In this document: piece by piece, positions 17,100 to 25,514 of the stretch | Layout: each line of letters starts with the position of its first letter | How positions within the stretch are numbered: the stretch's first letter is position 1 | DNA from: Pseudomonas putida | GTDB lineage: Bacteria; Pseudomonadota; Gammaproteobacteria; Pseudomonadales; Pseudomonadaceae | Reading direction: 5' to 3' | Assembly: GCF_022627325.1 (NCBI RefSeq) | Contig: NZ_JAETZZ010000012.1 | Span: forward strand, 62,001 to 126,000 | Length of the DNA: 64,000 nucleotides | Translations under genes and position numbers: made by a program | The notes under the pieces: model-generated | Database searches by the model: none | Seen by the model: only the letters and a program-made list of their open reading frames with translations | Told to the model about the DNA's origin: nothing

Positions 17100-17953
17100 A
17101 AGGCGTGCCACCTGTGCATCCGGAATTCATGCTCGAACCGGTATTCGACAACCTTGGCAGTGGCCGTGATGCCATTGGCCTGGGCAGCCGCCGGGAGGCG
17201 GGGCTCGATACCCGTCACGGCACGGTGCTGAGCCTGGAAGGCATCAGCGTCAGCTTCGATGGTTTCAAGGCCCTCAATGACTTGAACCTGTACATCGGTG
17301 TAGGTGAATTACGCTGCATCATCGGCCCCAACGGTGCTGGCAAGACCACCATGATGGACGTGATTACCGGCAAGACGCGCCCCGACACCGGCAGTGCGTT
17401 CTTCGGCGATACCCTGGACCTGACCCGCATGAGCGAATACCAGATCGCCCAGGCCGGCATTGGCCGCAAGTTCCAGAAGCCCACGGTGTTCGAAGCGCTG
17501 ACCGTGTTCGAGAACCTGGAACTGGCACTGAAAACCGAAAAATCGGTCTGGGCCTGCCTGGCAGCACGCTTGAACGGTGAGCAACAGCAACGCATCGAGG
17601 AGGTACTGACCACCCTGCGCCTGCTCCCTCTGGCCCAGCGCCAGGCAGGCCTGCTGTCGCATGGGCAGAAACAATTCCTCGAGATCGGCATGTTGCTGGT
17701 GCAGGAGCCACAACTGTTGCTGCTCGACGAGCCGGTGGCTGGCATGACCGATGCCGAGACCGAGTTCACCGCTGAGCTGTTCAAGGGCCTTGCCGGCAAG
17801 CATTCGCTGATGGTGGTGGAGCACGACATGGGGTTTGTCGGCAGCATTGCCGACCATGTGACCGTGCTGCACCAGGGCAGCGTGCTGGCAGAAGGGTCGC
17901 TGGAGCAGGTGCAGGCGGATGAGCGGGTGGTCGAGGTTTATCTAGGGCGCTAG
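17096..17953 (+). CDS. urtD: Urea ABC transporter ATPase UrtD
   Basis: 285 residues, LivG-type ATP-binding subunit with Walker A GPNGAGKT (about residue 80), signature SHGQKQFLEIG and Walker B LLLLDEP. The N-terminal 40 residues before the ATPase core are longer than in LivG. The start overlaps urtC by ATGA. It energises urea import with UrtE. A 99-base gap carrying a heptad inverted repeat separates it from urtE. Confidence 0.93.
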   Translation: MKGVPPVHPEFMLEPVFDNLGSGRDAIGLGSRREAGLDTRHGTVLSLEGISVSFDGFKALNDLNLYIGVGELRCIIGPNGAGKTTMMDVITGKTRPDTGSAFFGDTLDLTRMSEYQIAQAGIGRKFQKPTVFEALTVFENLELALKTEKSVWACLAARLNGEQQQRIEEVLTTLRLLPLAQRQAGLLSHGQKQFLEIGMLLVQEPQLLLLDEPVAGMTDAETEFTAELFKGLAGKHSLMVVEHDMGFVGSIADHVTVLHQGSVLAEGSLEQVQADERVVEVYLGR

Positions 17954-17959
17954 CGCGCC

Positions 17960-18038
17960 TCAAGTGGCAAGCCGCAAGCCGCAAGCAGTAGCGGTGCTTT
18001 ATCTTGCCCTTGCGGCTCGAGGCTTGTAGCTGACAAGA
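17960..18038. repeat. Heptanucleotide inverted-repeat element inside the urt operon
   Basis: The urtD-urtE gap holds about four imperfect seven-base units (AAGTGGC, AAGCCGC, AAGCCGC, AAGCAGT) and, after a short AT-rich centre, about five units of the complementary type (for example TTGCGGC, TTGTAGC). The whole can fold on itself. A second copy of the same style lies at 22146-22264. It may modulate urtE expression relative to urtD. Confidence 0.65.
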
Positions 18039-18052
18039 ACGAGGAATTGAAA

Positions 18053-18751
18053 GTGCTTGAAGTCAGTGAATTGCACCAGTACTACGGCGGCAGCCACATC
18101 CTGCGCGGCCTGTCCTTCGAGGCCAAGGTCGGTGAAGTCACCTGCCTGCTCGGACGCAACGGCGTGGGCAAGACCACCCTCCTGCGCTGCCTGATGGGCC
18201 TGGTGCCGCCACGCGAAGGCCGCGTGGCGTGGGAAGGCAAGCCAATCACCGCGCTCAAGCCGCAGCAACGGGTGCATGCCGGTATTGCCTACGTGCCCCA
18301 GGGCCGCGAGATCTTCGCGCGGCTCAGCGTCGAGGAAAACCTGCTGATGGGCCTGTCGCGCTTCCCGGCACGCGAGGCGCGTGAGGTGCCTGCGTTCATC
18401 TACGAACTGTTCCCGGTGTTGGAACAGATGAAGCAGCGGCGCGGTGGTGACCTGTCTGGCGGCCAGCAGCAGCAGTTGGCTATCGGCCGCGCCCTGGCCA
18501 GCCGACCACGCCTGCTGATTCTCGACGAACCCACCGAAGGTATACAGCCATCCGTCATCAAGGAAATCGGTGCCGTCATCCGCCGCCTGGCTGAGCGTGG
18601 CGACATGGCCATCCTGCTGGTGGAGCAGTTCTATGACTTTGCCGAGGAGCTTGCCGACCAGTATCTGGTCATGGCCCGTGGCGAAATCATCCAGCGCGGG
18701 CGTGGCGAAAACATGCAGGCCGAGGGTGTGCGTGGGCTGGTAACCATTTAA
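18053..18751 (+). CDS. urtE: Urea ABC transporter ATPase UrtE
   Basis: About 232 residues, LivF-type ATP-binding subunit: Walker A GRNGVGKTT, signature LSGGQQQQLAIGRA, Walker B LLILDEPTEG. A GTG at 18053 gives MLEVSELHQYYGGSHILRG, the expected UrtE N-terminus, and sits eight bases after GAGGA; an in-frame TTG at 18047 is too close to that site. It completes the urea importer. No urease gene is seen in the window. Confidence 0.92.
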   Translation: MLEVSELHQYYGGSHILRGLSFEAKVGEVTCLLGRNGVGKTTLLRCLMGLVPPREGRVAWEGKPITALKPQQRVHAGIAYVPQGREIFARLSVEENLLMGLSRFPAREAREVPAFIYELFPVLEQMKQRRGGDLSGGQQQQLAIGRALASRPRLLILDEPTEGIQPSVIKEIGAVIRRLAERGDMAILLVEQFYDFAEELADQYLVMARGEIIQRGRGENMQAEGVRGLVTI

Positions 18752-18782
18752 TCTGCAGCCCTGGACCTAGTGAGATGTAGCA

Positions 18783-19298
18783 ATGAGCCACGAAATTCGC
18801 GATGCCCTGCCCGCTGACGTGCCGGGCATCCTGGACATCTATAACGACGCGGTGCGCAACACCACGGCGATCTGGAACGAAACGCCGGTGGACCTCGGCA
18901 ACCGCCAGGCCTGGTTCGAGGCCCGGGCACAGCAGGGTTATCCGATTCTGGTGGCAGTGGATCATAGCGGTGTGCTGGGCTATGCGTCGTTTGGCGATTG
19001 GCGGCCGTTCGAGGGCTTTCGCCATACCGTGGAGCATTCGGTGTATATCCGGGGCGATCAGCGCGGCAAGGGCCTGGGGCCGCAGTTGATGGCAGCACTG
19101 ATCGAGCGCGCGCGGGGGTGTGGCAAGCATGTGATGGTCGCAGCCATCGAGAGCGGCAATGCGGCGTCGGTGCGCCTGCATGAGCGCCTGGGCTTTGCGG
19201 TGACCGGGCAGATGCCCCAGGTGGGGGTGAAGTTCGGGCGCTGGCTGGATTTGACTTTCATGCAGCTGGTGCTCGACCCGGAGGCAGAGCCAGCCTGA
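18783..19298 (+). CDS. GNAT N-acetyltransferase, PITA/MddA type (methionine sulfoximine/sulfone, phosphinothricin)
   Basis: 171 residues covering one complete GNAT domain. It opens IRDALPADVPGILDIYNDAVRN and has the acetyl-CoA motif A region RGDQRGKGLGPQLM (about residues 84-97) and the ESGNAASVRLHERLGF motif B, as in phosphinothricin/methionine sulfoximine acetyltransferases. Family members detoxify glutamine-synthetase inhibitors by N-acetylation. Its place directly after urtE, 31 bases away, is a conserved Pseudomonas arrangement as remembered. Exact substrate is inferred. Confidence 0.85.
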   Translation: MSHEIRDALPADVPGILDIYNDAVRNTTAIWNETPVDLGNRQAWFEARAQQGYPILVAVDHSGVLGYASFGDWRPFEGFRHTVEHSVYIRGDQRGKGLGPQLMAALIERARGCGKHVMVAAIESGNAASVRLHERLGFAVTGQMPQVGVKFGRWLDLTFMQLVLDPEAEPA

Positions 19299-19315
19299 TT
19301 TTTGCTGATTGCACG

Positions 19316-19345
19316 GGCCCCATCGCCGGCAAGCCGGCTCCCACG
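19316..19345. repeat. Single REP palindrome
   Basis: CCCATCGCCGGCAAGCCGGC with a following TCCCAC tail, the P. putida-type REP core. It sits between the convergent acetyltransferase and cbpM genes. Confidence 0.8.
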
Positions 19346-19453
19346 CCGATCGCGCCGGCTTTAGAAATTGAGCAAGGCAGGCCTTCCCCCAGCTGGGGCC
19401 TCAGTTGTGGAGCCGCCCTGCGCCATCCCTTGTGGGGGCCGGTGCAGTCGACA

Positions 19454-19759
19454 TCACATTTGGGTAAACCTGCCCAGCCGCTGCTTGAGCATGCTGTTCT
19501 CACTGCGCAACTGCTGCACCTCTTGCAACAGTTCCAGCGCCAGTGCCACCCCTTCCCACTCCAGCTCCAGCTCCTGGTGCAGCTTCGCCGCACGCCTGGC
19601 CAGCAGCGGCGCCTGATCATCGAACAACCACTCCTCCGGCGTTCGCCCCGAAGGTTCAACGATGCCGTGCTCGACGATCTCGACCACGTAGTCGGCCGTG
19701 ATATCGGCCTCCTGGCAAAGCGTGCGCATGTCCAGTTGAACGATCAGGGTGCTGCTCAT
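19454..19759 (-). CDS. cbpM: Chaperone modulatory protein CbpM
   Basis: 101 residues. The first half is a MerR-like helix-turn-helix fold and the C-terminal third a coiled coil (LLQEVQQLRSENSMLKQRL). The pattern EIVEHGIVEP...EWLFDD and RRAAKLHQELELEWEGVALALEL aligns with E. coli CbpM as remembered. CbpM binds the J-domain of CbpA and inhibits it. The ATG at 19757-19759 begins three bases after the cbpA stop; an in-frame GTG at 19765 is a weaker alternative. Confidence 0.9.
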   Translation of the reverse strand: MSSTLIVQLDMRTLCQEADITADYVVEIVEHGIVEPSGRTPEEWLFDDQAPLLARRAAKLHQELELEWEGVALALELLQEVQQLRSENSMLKQRLGRFTQM

Positions 19760-19761
19760 GA

Positions 19762-20715
19762 TCACTTACTCCACTGTGTCCTCGGGTTGAACGCCGCTTT
19801 CTCGGAAAGCTGGGTCCACAATTGGCGGGCAGAGGCGTCGGATGCCGGCGGCATGACCACCTTGAGCTGGGCGTAGAGGTTGCCGCGCTCGCCCTGCTTG
19901 TTCGCCAGGCCTTTGCCAGGCACACGCAGGCGCTGGCCGCTCTGGCTGTCGGGGCGGATGGTCAGGTTGATCTTGCCGTCCAGGGTCGGCACCGCCACCT
20001 TGGTGCCCAAAGCAGCCTCCCACGGTGCCAATGGCACGGTGATGATCAGGTCCTGGCCTTCGACATCGAACAGAGGGTGCGGTGCCATGCGGATGGTCAG
20101 GAACAGGTCGCCGTTGGCGCCGCCACCGCTGCCAGGTGCCCCCTGGCCTTTGAGGCGGATGCGCTCGCCGTCGCTCACGCCAGCCGGGATCTTCACGTTC
20201 AAGGTCTTGGTGGTGAACCCGGTTCGCTGGCCGGCAGCGTTGGTCTGCGGCACCTGGAAGCTGATCTGCTTGGATTCCTTGCTCAGGGTTTCCTCAAGGA
20301 AGATCGCCAGTTCCAGTTCCACGTCCTGCCCTCGCCTGCCAGCACTGCGTTGTTGCCGAGCGCCGCCAAACGGGTTGCCGCCCCGCGCACCGAAGATCGA
20401 GCTGAAGAAGTCGGAGAAATCACCGCCCTCGAAACCACCACCCGCACCGCCACGGTTCTCCCAGCCCGGCGGGGCCTGGAATGGCCGGCCGTGCTGGCCG
20501 CCGTACTTGCGGATCTCGTCGAACTCGGCGCGTTTCTGGGCGTCGCCAAGCACCTCGTAGGCCTCGTTGGCCTCTTTGAATTTCTCCTCGGCGTCGCGCT
20601 CCTTGCTGACGTCAGGGTGATACTTGCGCGCCAGCTTGCGGTACGCGGCCTTGATCGCCTTCTCGTCCGCCGTGGGCTCTACGCCGAGTATCTTGTAGTA
20701 GTCTTTGAAGTCCAT
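19762..20715 (-). CDS. cbpA: DnaJ-like co-chaperone CbpA
   Basis: 317 residues: an N-terminal J-domain (about 1-70, with HPD at KYHPDVS), a Gly/Phe-rich linker (about 75-130) and a DnaJ C-terminal substrate-binding region (about 135-305); no zinc-finger domain. This is the CbpA class, which works with DnaK and binds curved DNA in E. coli. It is co-transcribed with its inhibitor CbpM. A sigma-32-like promoter is visible upstream. Confidence 0.93.
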   Translation of the reverse strand: MDFKDYYKILGVEPTADEKAIKAAYRKLARKYHPDVSKERDAEEKFKEANEAYEVLGDAQKRAEFDEIRKYGGQHGRPFQAPPGWENRGGAGGGFEGGDFSDFFSSIFGARGGNPFGGARQQRSAGRRGQDVELELAIFLEETLSKESKQISFQVPQTNAAGQRTGFTTKTLNVKIPAGVSDGERIRLKGQGAPGSGGGANGDLFLTIRMAPHPLFDVEGQDLIITVPLAPWEAALGTKVAVPTLDGKINLTIRPDSQSGQRLRVPGKGLANKQGERGNLYAQLKVVMPPASDASARQLWTQLSEKAAFNPRTQWSK

Positions 20716-20753
20716 CTATGGATCACCAATGTGAATTTTCATGTTGCATCTGA

Positions 20754-20781
20754 AGATAAGGGTCAAGCATAGCCTTTCAAG
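20754..20781 (-). promoter_or_regulatory. Heat-shock-like promoter of cbpA
   Basis: On the minus strand CTTGAAA (20775-20781) is followed after 13 bases by CCTTATCT (20754-20761), close to the sigma-32 consensus CTTGAAA-N13/15-CCCCATnT. The same bases can also be read as a sigma-70 pair TTGAAA/TATCTT. Distance to the cbpA ATG is about 40 bases. E. coli cbpA is RpoS-dependent, so the sigma factor is uncertain. Confidence 0.45.
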
Positions 20782-20879
20782 GTTCGCTTGGCTTTGCTTC
20801 AAGGCAGACGACCGGTCTTGATTCTCTGGCCAAGTGGCATAAACTGCGCGGCCGTTTTGCCTCCGGAAGCCCTTTTCCC

Positions 20880-22145
20880 ATGTCTGACGTATCCCCGGCC
20901 CGTGCCCTGGGCATCGACTTCGGCACCTCCAACTCTACCGTCGGCTGGCACCGCCCCGGGGTCGAATCGCTGATAGCCCTGGAAGACGGCAAGATCACCC
21001 TGCCCTCGGTGGTTTTCTTCAATATCGAAGAGCGCCGCCCGGTGTATGGCCGGCTGGCACTGCACGAGTACCTCGAAGGCTACGAAGGTCGCCTGATGCG
21101 CTCGCTCAAGAGCCTGCTGGGCTCCAAGCTGATCAAGCACGACACCAGCGTGCTGGGCAGCGCCTTGCCGTTCAAGGACCTGCTGGGCATGTTCATCGGC
21201 GAGCTGAAAACCCGCGCCGAAACCGCTGCCGGCCGCAGCTTCGATCAGGTGGTACTGGGCCGTCCGGTGTTCTTCGTAGACGAAGACCAGGCCGCCGATC
21301 AGGAGGCCGAGGACACCCTGGCCGACGTGGCCCGCAAGATTGGCTTCAAGGACGTGTCGTTCCAGTACGAACCGATTGCCGCCGCGTTCGACTACGAGTC
21401 AGGTATCAGCCGTGAAGAGCTGGTATTGATCGTGGATATCGGCGGGGGCACCTCGGACTTTACCCTGATCCGCCTGTCACCTGAACGTCACCAGGTAGCC
21501 GAGCGTCAAAGCGACATCCTCGCCACCGGCGGCGTGCACATCGGGGGTACCGACTTCGACAAGCAGTTGAGCCTGCAGGGCGTGATGCCGCTGTTCGGTT
21601 ACGGCAGCCGGATGAAGAGCGGTGCGCTGATGCCGACCAGCTATCACCTCAACCTGGCCACCTGGCACACCATCAACGCCCTGTACTCGCAGAAGTCGCA
21701 ACTGGCACTGGGCAGCATGCGCTATGACATCGAGGACACGCTGGGCATTGACCGTCTGTTCAAGCTGATCGAGCAGCGGGCCGGGCACTGGCTGGCGATG
21801 GAGGTGGAAGCCAGCAAGATCGAGCTGACCGACCACGAAAGCCGCCGTATCGACCTCGGCCGCGTCGAGCGCGAATTGGGCGTGGACCTGACCCGTACGG
21901 TGTTCGAAGGCGCGATCGAAGGGCTGCTGCAGCGGGTGCGTGGTAGCGTCAGCGAGTTGCTGACCAAAGCCGGTGTAAGCGAAGGCCAGGTGGACACGGT
22001 GTTCTTCACCGGTGGTTCCAGCGGCATCCCGGCGCTGCGCAACAGCGTGGCGGCGATGCTGCCCAATGCGCGGCATGTGGAGGGCAACATCTTCGGCAGC
22101 ATCGGCAGCGGCCTGGCGATCGAAGCACGCAAACGTTACGGATGA
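20880..22145 (+). CDS. yegD: Hsp70 family protein, YegD homologue
   Basis: 421 residues with the actin-like ATPase phosphate motifs LGIDFGTSNST (residues 11-21) and VDIGGGTSDFT (about 190). It lacks the DnaK peptide-binding domain and lid, so it is an atypical Hsp70 of YegD type. It is divergent from the cbpA-cbpM co-chaperone pair across 164 bases, which hints at shared stress control. No client is known. Confidence 0.88.
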   Translation: MSDVSPARALGIDFGTSNSTVGWHRPGVESLIALEDGKITLPSVVFFNIEERRPVYGRLALHEYLEGYEGRLMRSLKSLLGSKLIKHDTSVLGSALPFKDLLGMFIGELKTRAETAAGRSFDQVVLGRPVFFVDEDQAADQEAEDTLADVARKIGFKDVSFQYEPIAAAFDYESGISREELVLIVDIGGGTSDFTLIRLSPERHQVAERQSDILATGGVHIGGTDFDKQLSLQGVMPLFGYGSRMKSGALMPTSYHLNLATWHTINALYSQKSQLALGSMRYDIEDTLGIDRLFKLIEQRAGHWLAMEVEASKIELTDHESRRIDLGRVERELGVDLTRTVFEGAIEGLLQRVRGSVSELLTKAGVSEGQVDTVFFTGGSSGIPALRNSVAAMLPNARHVEGNIFGSIGSGLAIEARKRYG

Positions 22146-22264
22146 GCCGCAAGCTACAAGCTACAAGCTACAAGCTACAAGCCGATTGGCGATGAAACGC
22201 CCACCGCGGTCGGCTTTAGCTTGCAGCTTGCAGCTTGTAGCTTGAAGCTTGCAGCTTGCCGCTT
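22146..22264. repeat. Heptanucleotide inverted-repeat element
   Basis: The left arm is four perfect AAGCTAC units (about 22151-22178). The right arm, after about 35 bases, is six AGCTTGC-type units (about 22217-22258), largely complementary to the left. Both arms keep a strict seven-base period. It lies between the convergent yegD and AI-2E permease genes and could act as a bidirectional 3' structure. Confidence 0.8.
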
Positions 22265-23271
22265 CAAACCAGCTCCGCCCGCTTCAGCTCACTCTTGAGG
22301 TACGCATAGTACACCGGCCCCGCTACCACGCCCGGCAGGCCGAACGCCGCCTCGAACACCAGCATCGCCAGCAACAGCTCCCAGGCCTTGGCACTGATCT
22401 GCCCGCCCACGATCCGCGCGTTGAGGAAGTACTCGACCTTGTGGATAACGATCAGATACCCCAGCGCGGCCGCCGCCACCCAGATCGACAGCGACATGCC
22501 AACGATGGTGATCAGCGTGTTGGACATCAGGTTGCCGATTACCGGTAACAGCCCAAGCAGGAAGGTCAGCACGATCAGCGTCTTGGTCAGCGGCAGGTGC
22601 ACACCGAACAGCGGCAGCACCACAGCGAGAAATATGCCGGTGAACACGGTGTTGAGCAGCGAGATCTTGATCTGCGCGAAGACGATGTTGCGAAACGCCT
22701 GCACCAACAGGCTCAGGCGCTCGAACAAGGCGGCAGCCAGCGGCTTGCGCCGGGAAATGTCGGGGATGCGCTGCAACGCAATGATCGCGCCGAGAATCAT
22801 GCCGATCAGCAGCGTCACGAACATGTGCGCCATGCCCTTGCCTACCAGTTGCAGGTCGCTGAGGTGGCTCTTGATCCAGTCACCGATGGCCACCTTGAAT
22901 TCCGCGGCGCTGGCCGGGAGGTAGCTCTCGATGAACGGCGGCAACTGGCCACGGGCACGCTCGAACAGGGCCATGAACTTGTCCAGCGAGGCGCCGGGGT
23001 TTTCTGCCTCGTGCAGCAGGAAGCTGAACGCGCCGGCGATCAGCAAGGTCAGGGTGCTGACCACCAGGGTACCCAGCAGCGCCACCGCCAGCCAGCGCGC
23101 GCGTTGCCCGGCAATGATCGGCTGCAGGCGTGGCGTAAGCATGTTCACCAGCTCGAATACCAGCAACCCGGCCAGCAAGCTAGGTAACAATTTCAGAGGG
23201 AGCGCCAGCAGCAGGCCGGCAAATACGATGATCCAGCTGGCCAGGGTGACCTGGCGGGGGGTGAAGGTCAT
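22264..23271 (-). CDS. AI-2E family transporter (PerM/TqsA family)
   Basis: 335 residues with about seven to eight hydrophobic helices, a first pair at residues 10-40 and 60-88, a central soluble region (about 90-150), and a C-terminal group with the family-typical LPVIGNLMSNTLITIVGMS. The AI-2E family includes TqsA, PerM and sodium/proton antiporters, so the substrate cannot be assigned. It is convergent with yegD. The ATG at 23271 is the only good start. Confidence 0.85.
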   Translation of the reverse strand: MTFTPRQVTLASWIIVFAGLLLALPLKLLPSLLAGLLVFELVNMLTPRLQPIIAGQRARWLAVALLGTLVVSTLTLLIAGAFSFLLHEAENPGASLDKFMALFERARGQLPPFIESYLPASAAEFKVAIGDWIKSHLSDLQLVGKGMAHMFVTLLIGMILGAIIALQRIPDISRRKPLAAALFERLSLLVQAFRNIVFAQIKISLLNTVFTGIFLAVVLPLFGVHLPLTKTLIVLTFLLGLLPVIGNLMSNTLITIVGMSLSIWVAAAALGYLIVIHKVEYFLNARIVGGQISAKAWELLLAMLVFEAAFGLPGVVAGPVYYAYLKSELKRAELV

Positions 23272-23342
23272 ACAGCCTCAACGGCAGACAACGGAAAAGA
23301 ACCGCAGTCTGCCAGCCTTCGTCCTACAGGCATAGGCGCAGG

Positions 23343-23627
23343 TCATTTCTTCTTCAGGCAGTCACTCATGTAGGCCTTGCGCTCATCGCCCTTCAAGGCC
23401 TGGGCGCTGGCGTCAGCGTTGCAGAGCTTCATCTTTTCCTGCTGGGTGGGCGGTACGCTTTTCTTCAGGCAGTTGCTCATGAAGGCTTTGCGCTCATCGC
23501 CCTTGAGCGCCTTGGCAGAAGCGTCGGCATTGCACGCGGTCATCTTTTCCTGTTGAGCGGTGGCGGCGAATCCCTGCGCACTGAACATAACGGCCAACGC
23601 CAGCAATGGCATGTGCAGCATCTTCAT
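23343..23627 (-). CDS. PsiF repeat-containing secreted protein
   Basis: 94 residues: a signal peptide (MKMLHMPLLALAVMFSAQGFAA) and two near-identical PsiF repeats, each with QQEKM-x2-CNADAS-A-ALKGDERKA-MS-CLKK. The start at 23627 follows AGGAG by seven bases; the frame is open further upstream but out of character. PsiF was named as a phosphate-starvation-inducible gene in E. coli; its role is unknown. The paired cysteines in each repeat could form disulfides. Confidence 0.9.
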   Translation of the reverse strand: MKMLHMPLLALAVMFSAQGFAATAQQEKMTACNADASAKALKGDERKAFMSNCLKKSVPPTQQEKMKLCNADASAQALKGDERKAYMSDCLKKK

Positions 23628-23691
23628 GGAGTGGTCTCCTTCTCTCCCGCGCCCGATGCACGGTGTCGCAGATGAGTGTAGACAACAAATT

Positions 23692-24480
23692 TTACACACC
23701 CGTGCGCGCTTGCCGCCGGTACTGCTCCGGCGTGCAATGGGCCTGGCGCTGGAACATGGCGATGAATGCTGAGGCGCTGCTGTAGCCGAGGTCGAAGGCG
23801 ATGGCCTGTATCGGCAAACCGGCCTCCAGCGCCTCGATGGCCCGCAAAAACCTCAGGCGCAGGCGCCACTCACCAAAGCTGATGCCCAGCTCGCGCAGAA
23901 ATTGCCGCGCCAGGGTGCGTTCGCTGACATGCACCTGCGCCGCCCAGTCCGCCAGCGGGCGGTTGTCACCAGGTTCGGCGACGAGGGCATCGAGCACCTG
24001 GCGCAGGCCCTCGCTATGAGCGAAGGGCAGGTAGCAGGTCTGGGTGGGTGCCTGCAGCAACTGGTCGAGCAACACCTGCACCAGGCGCTGGTCGCGTTCG
24101 TCCTGCGCCACCTTGACATCACGACGGGCGAAGTCGCCGAGGATGGCCTTGAGGATATCGCTGATCACCAGGCTGCACGGCTGCTGCGGTAGCCCGGCGC
24201 ACAGGCTACGGTCCAGATAGACCGAGCGGTACACGATGGCCTGCGGGTTGTAGCAACCATGCTCGGTATCCGGCGGCACCCACACAGCGTAATGCGGGGG
24301 TGACAGAAAACGCTGGCCGTCGACGTCCAGGTGCATCACGCCATGGGCGGTGTAGTTGAGCTGGCCCCAGGTGTGGCGGTGCGGCGCGCTGTGCGTATCG
24401 GCGCCGAATTCGTCGTGGCGCAGGTACACCGGCGCAGGAAGCAGGTCGAACTGGGGGATGTCGAGGTATTTACGGCGCAT
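23692..24480 (-). CDS. AraC family transcriptional regulator
   Basis: 262 residues. The N-terminal half is a cupin-like sensor domain (HRHTWGQLNYTAHGVMHLDVDG, about residues 25-50) and the C-terminal 100 residues carry the two AraC helix-turn-helix motifs (ADWAAQVHVSERTLARQF and AIAFDLGYSSASAFIAMFQRQ). The start at 24480 (MRRKYLDIPQFDLLP) fits the family; upstream extension is doubtful. It is divergent from an EamA exporter with a 143-base gap, so it likely regulates that gene. Confidence 0.9.
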   Translation of the reverse strand: MRRKYLDIPQFDLLPAPVYLRHDEFGADTHSAPHRHTWGQLNYTAHGVMHLDVDGQRFLSPPHYAVWVPPDTEHGCYNPQAIVYRSVYLDRSLCAGLPQQPCSLVISDILKAILGDFARRDVKVAQDERDQRLVQVLLDQLLQAPTQTCYLPFAHSEGLRQVLDALVAEPGDNRPLADWAAQVHVSERTLARQFLRELGISFGEWRLRLRFLRAIEALEAGLPIQAIAFDLGYSSASAFIAMFQRQAHCTPEQYRRQARTGV

Positions 24481-24623
24481 GCTGTCTGCTTCAAGGGGCA
24501 GGTTGTCTGGATAAGAGTATAGGCTTGCTGACAGACATCCGATAATACCGGGCCACCCTACAACCTCTGTGCAAGCGGGCACGCTGCCACAGGGGCTAGT
24601 GAGCATCCGAGAGCCGCTGCGTC

Positions 24624-25514
24624 ATGAATTACCTGTACCCCCTTACCGCCATCCTCATCTGGGCCGGCAACACCGTGGTCACCAAGCTGTCCGCAGGTGC
24701 CATTCACCCTGCCGAGATCGGCTTCTACCGCTGGCTGCTCGCAGGGCTGCTGTTCACCCCATTCCTGCTACCGGCCGTGTGGCGCAACCGCGCGGCCATC
24801 CGTCCGCACCTGGCCAGAATCTTCGTCCTTGGCGTGCTCGGCATGGCCCTCTACCAAAGCCTGGCCTATTTCGCGGCCAGCATCACCAGCGCCACCAACA
24901 TGGGCATCATTCTCTCGCTGATGCCCTTGATGTCGCTGGCCCTGTCCATCGCGTGGCTCGGCCAGCGGCTGAGCTACGGTGCGCTGACCGGCGCTGTGGT
25001 GTCGTTCATCGGCGTGCTGGAAGTCGTCTCCGCCGGCCGGCCCGGCATCTTGCTGGAGCAAGGCCTGAACCGCGGCGACCTGCTGATGCTGGTGGCCACC
25101 CTGGCCTACGCGCTGTACAGCTTCCTGCTGAAGAAATGGCAGCTGCGCCTGCCGCCCTTGCAGCTGCTGTATCTGCAGGTGCTGGTAGCAATCATGGTCT
25201 TGCTGCCGTTGTTCCTGGTTTCTGAAAAGACCGGCCTGAATGTGCATAACGTGGGCTTGGTGCTGTACGCCTGTGTGTTGGCCTCTATGATCGCGCCGCT
25301 GGTGTGGATGCAGGCCGTGCAACGCCTGGGGCCAAGCCGCACCACGTTGTTCTTCAACCTGCTGCCACTGGTGACCGCGCTGATCGCAGCCGCAGTGCTC
25401 GACGAGCAACTGGCCAGCTACCACCTGATCGGCGGCCTGCTGACCCTGGCCGGGGTGATCCTCGCCGAACGCTGGAGCACCCCCGTGCGCCGGGCTACAG
25501 CCCCGCGGCCTTGA
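24624..25514 (+). CDS. EamA/DMT family metabolite exporter
   Basis: 296 residues with ten predicted helices in two EamA repeats (about 1-135 and 145-290); first helix YLYPLTAILIWAGNTVVTKLS. DMT transporters of this type export amino acids or metabolites. The divergent AraC-type regulator suggests inducible export. The end overlaps by 20 bases the 3' end of the convergent lipase gene. Substrate unknown. Confidence 0.88.
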   Translation: MNYLYPLTAILIWAGNTVVTKLSAGAIHPAEIGFYRWLLAGLLFTPFLLPAVWRNRAAIRPHLARIFVLGVLGMALYQSLAYFAASITSATNMGIILSLMPLMSLALSIAWLGQRLSYGALTGAVVSFIGVLEVVSAGRPGILLEQGLNRGDLLMLVATLAYALYSFLLKKWQLRLPPLQLLYLQVLVAIMVLLPLFLVSEKTGLNVHNVGLVLYACVLASMIAPLVWMQAVQRLGPSRTTLFFNLLPLVTALIAAAVLDEQLASYHLIGGLLTLAGVILAERWSTPVRRATAPRP

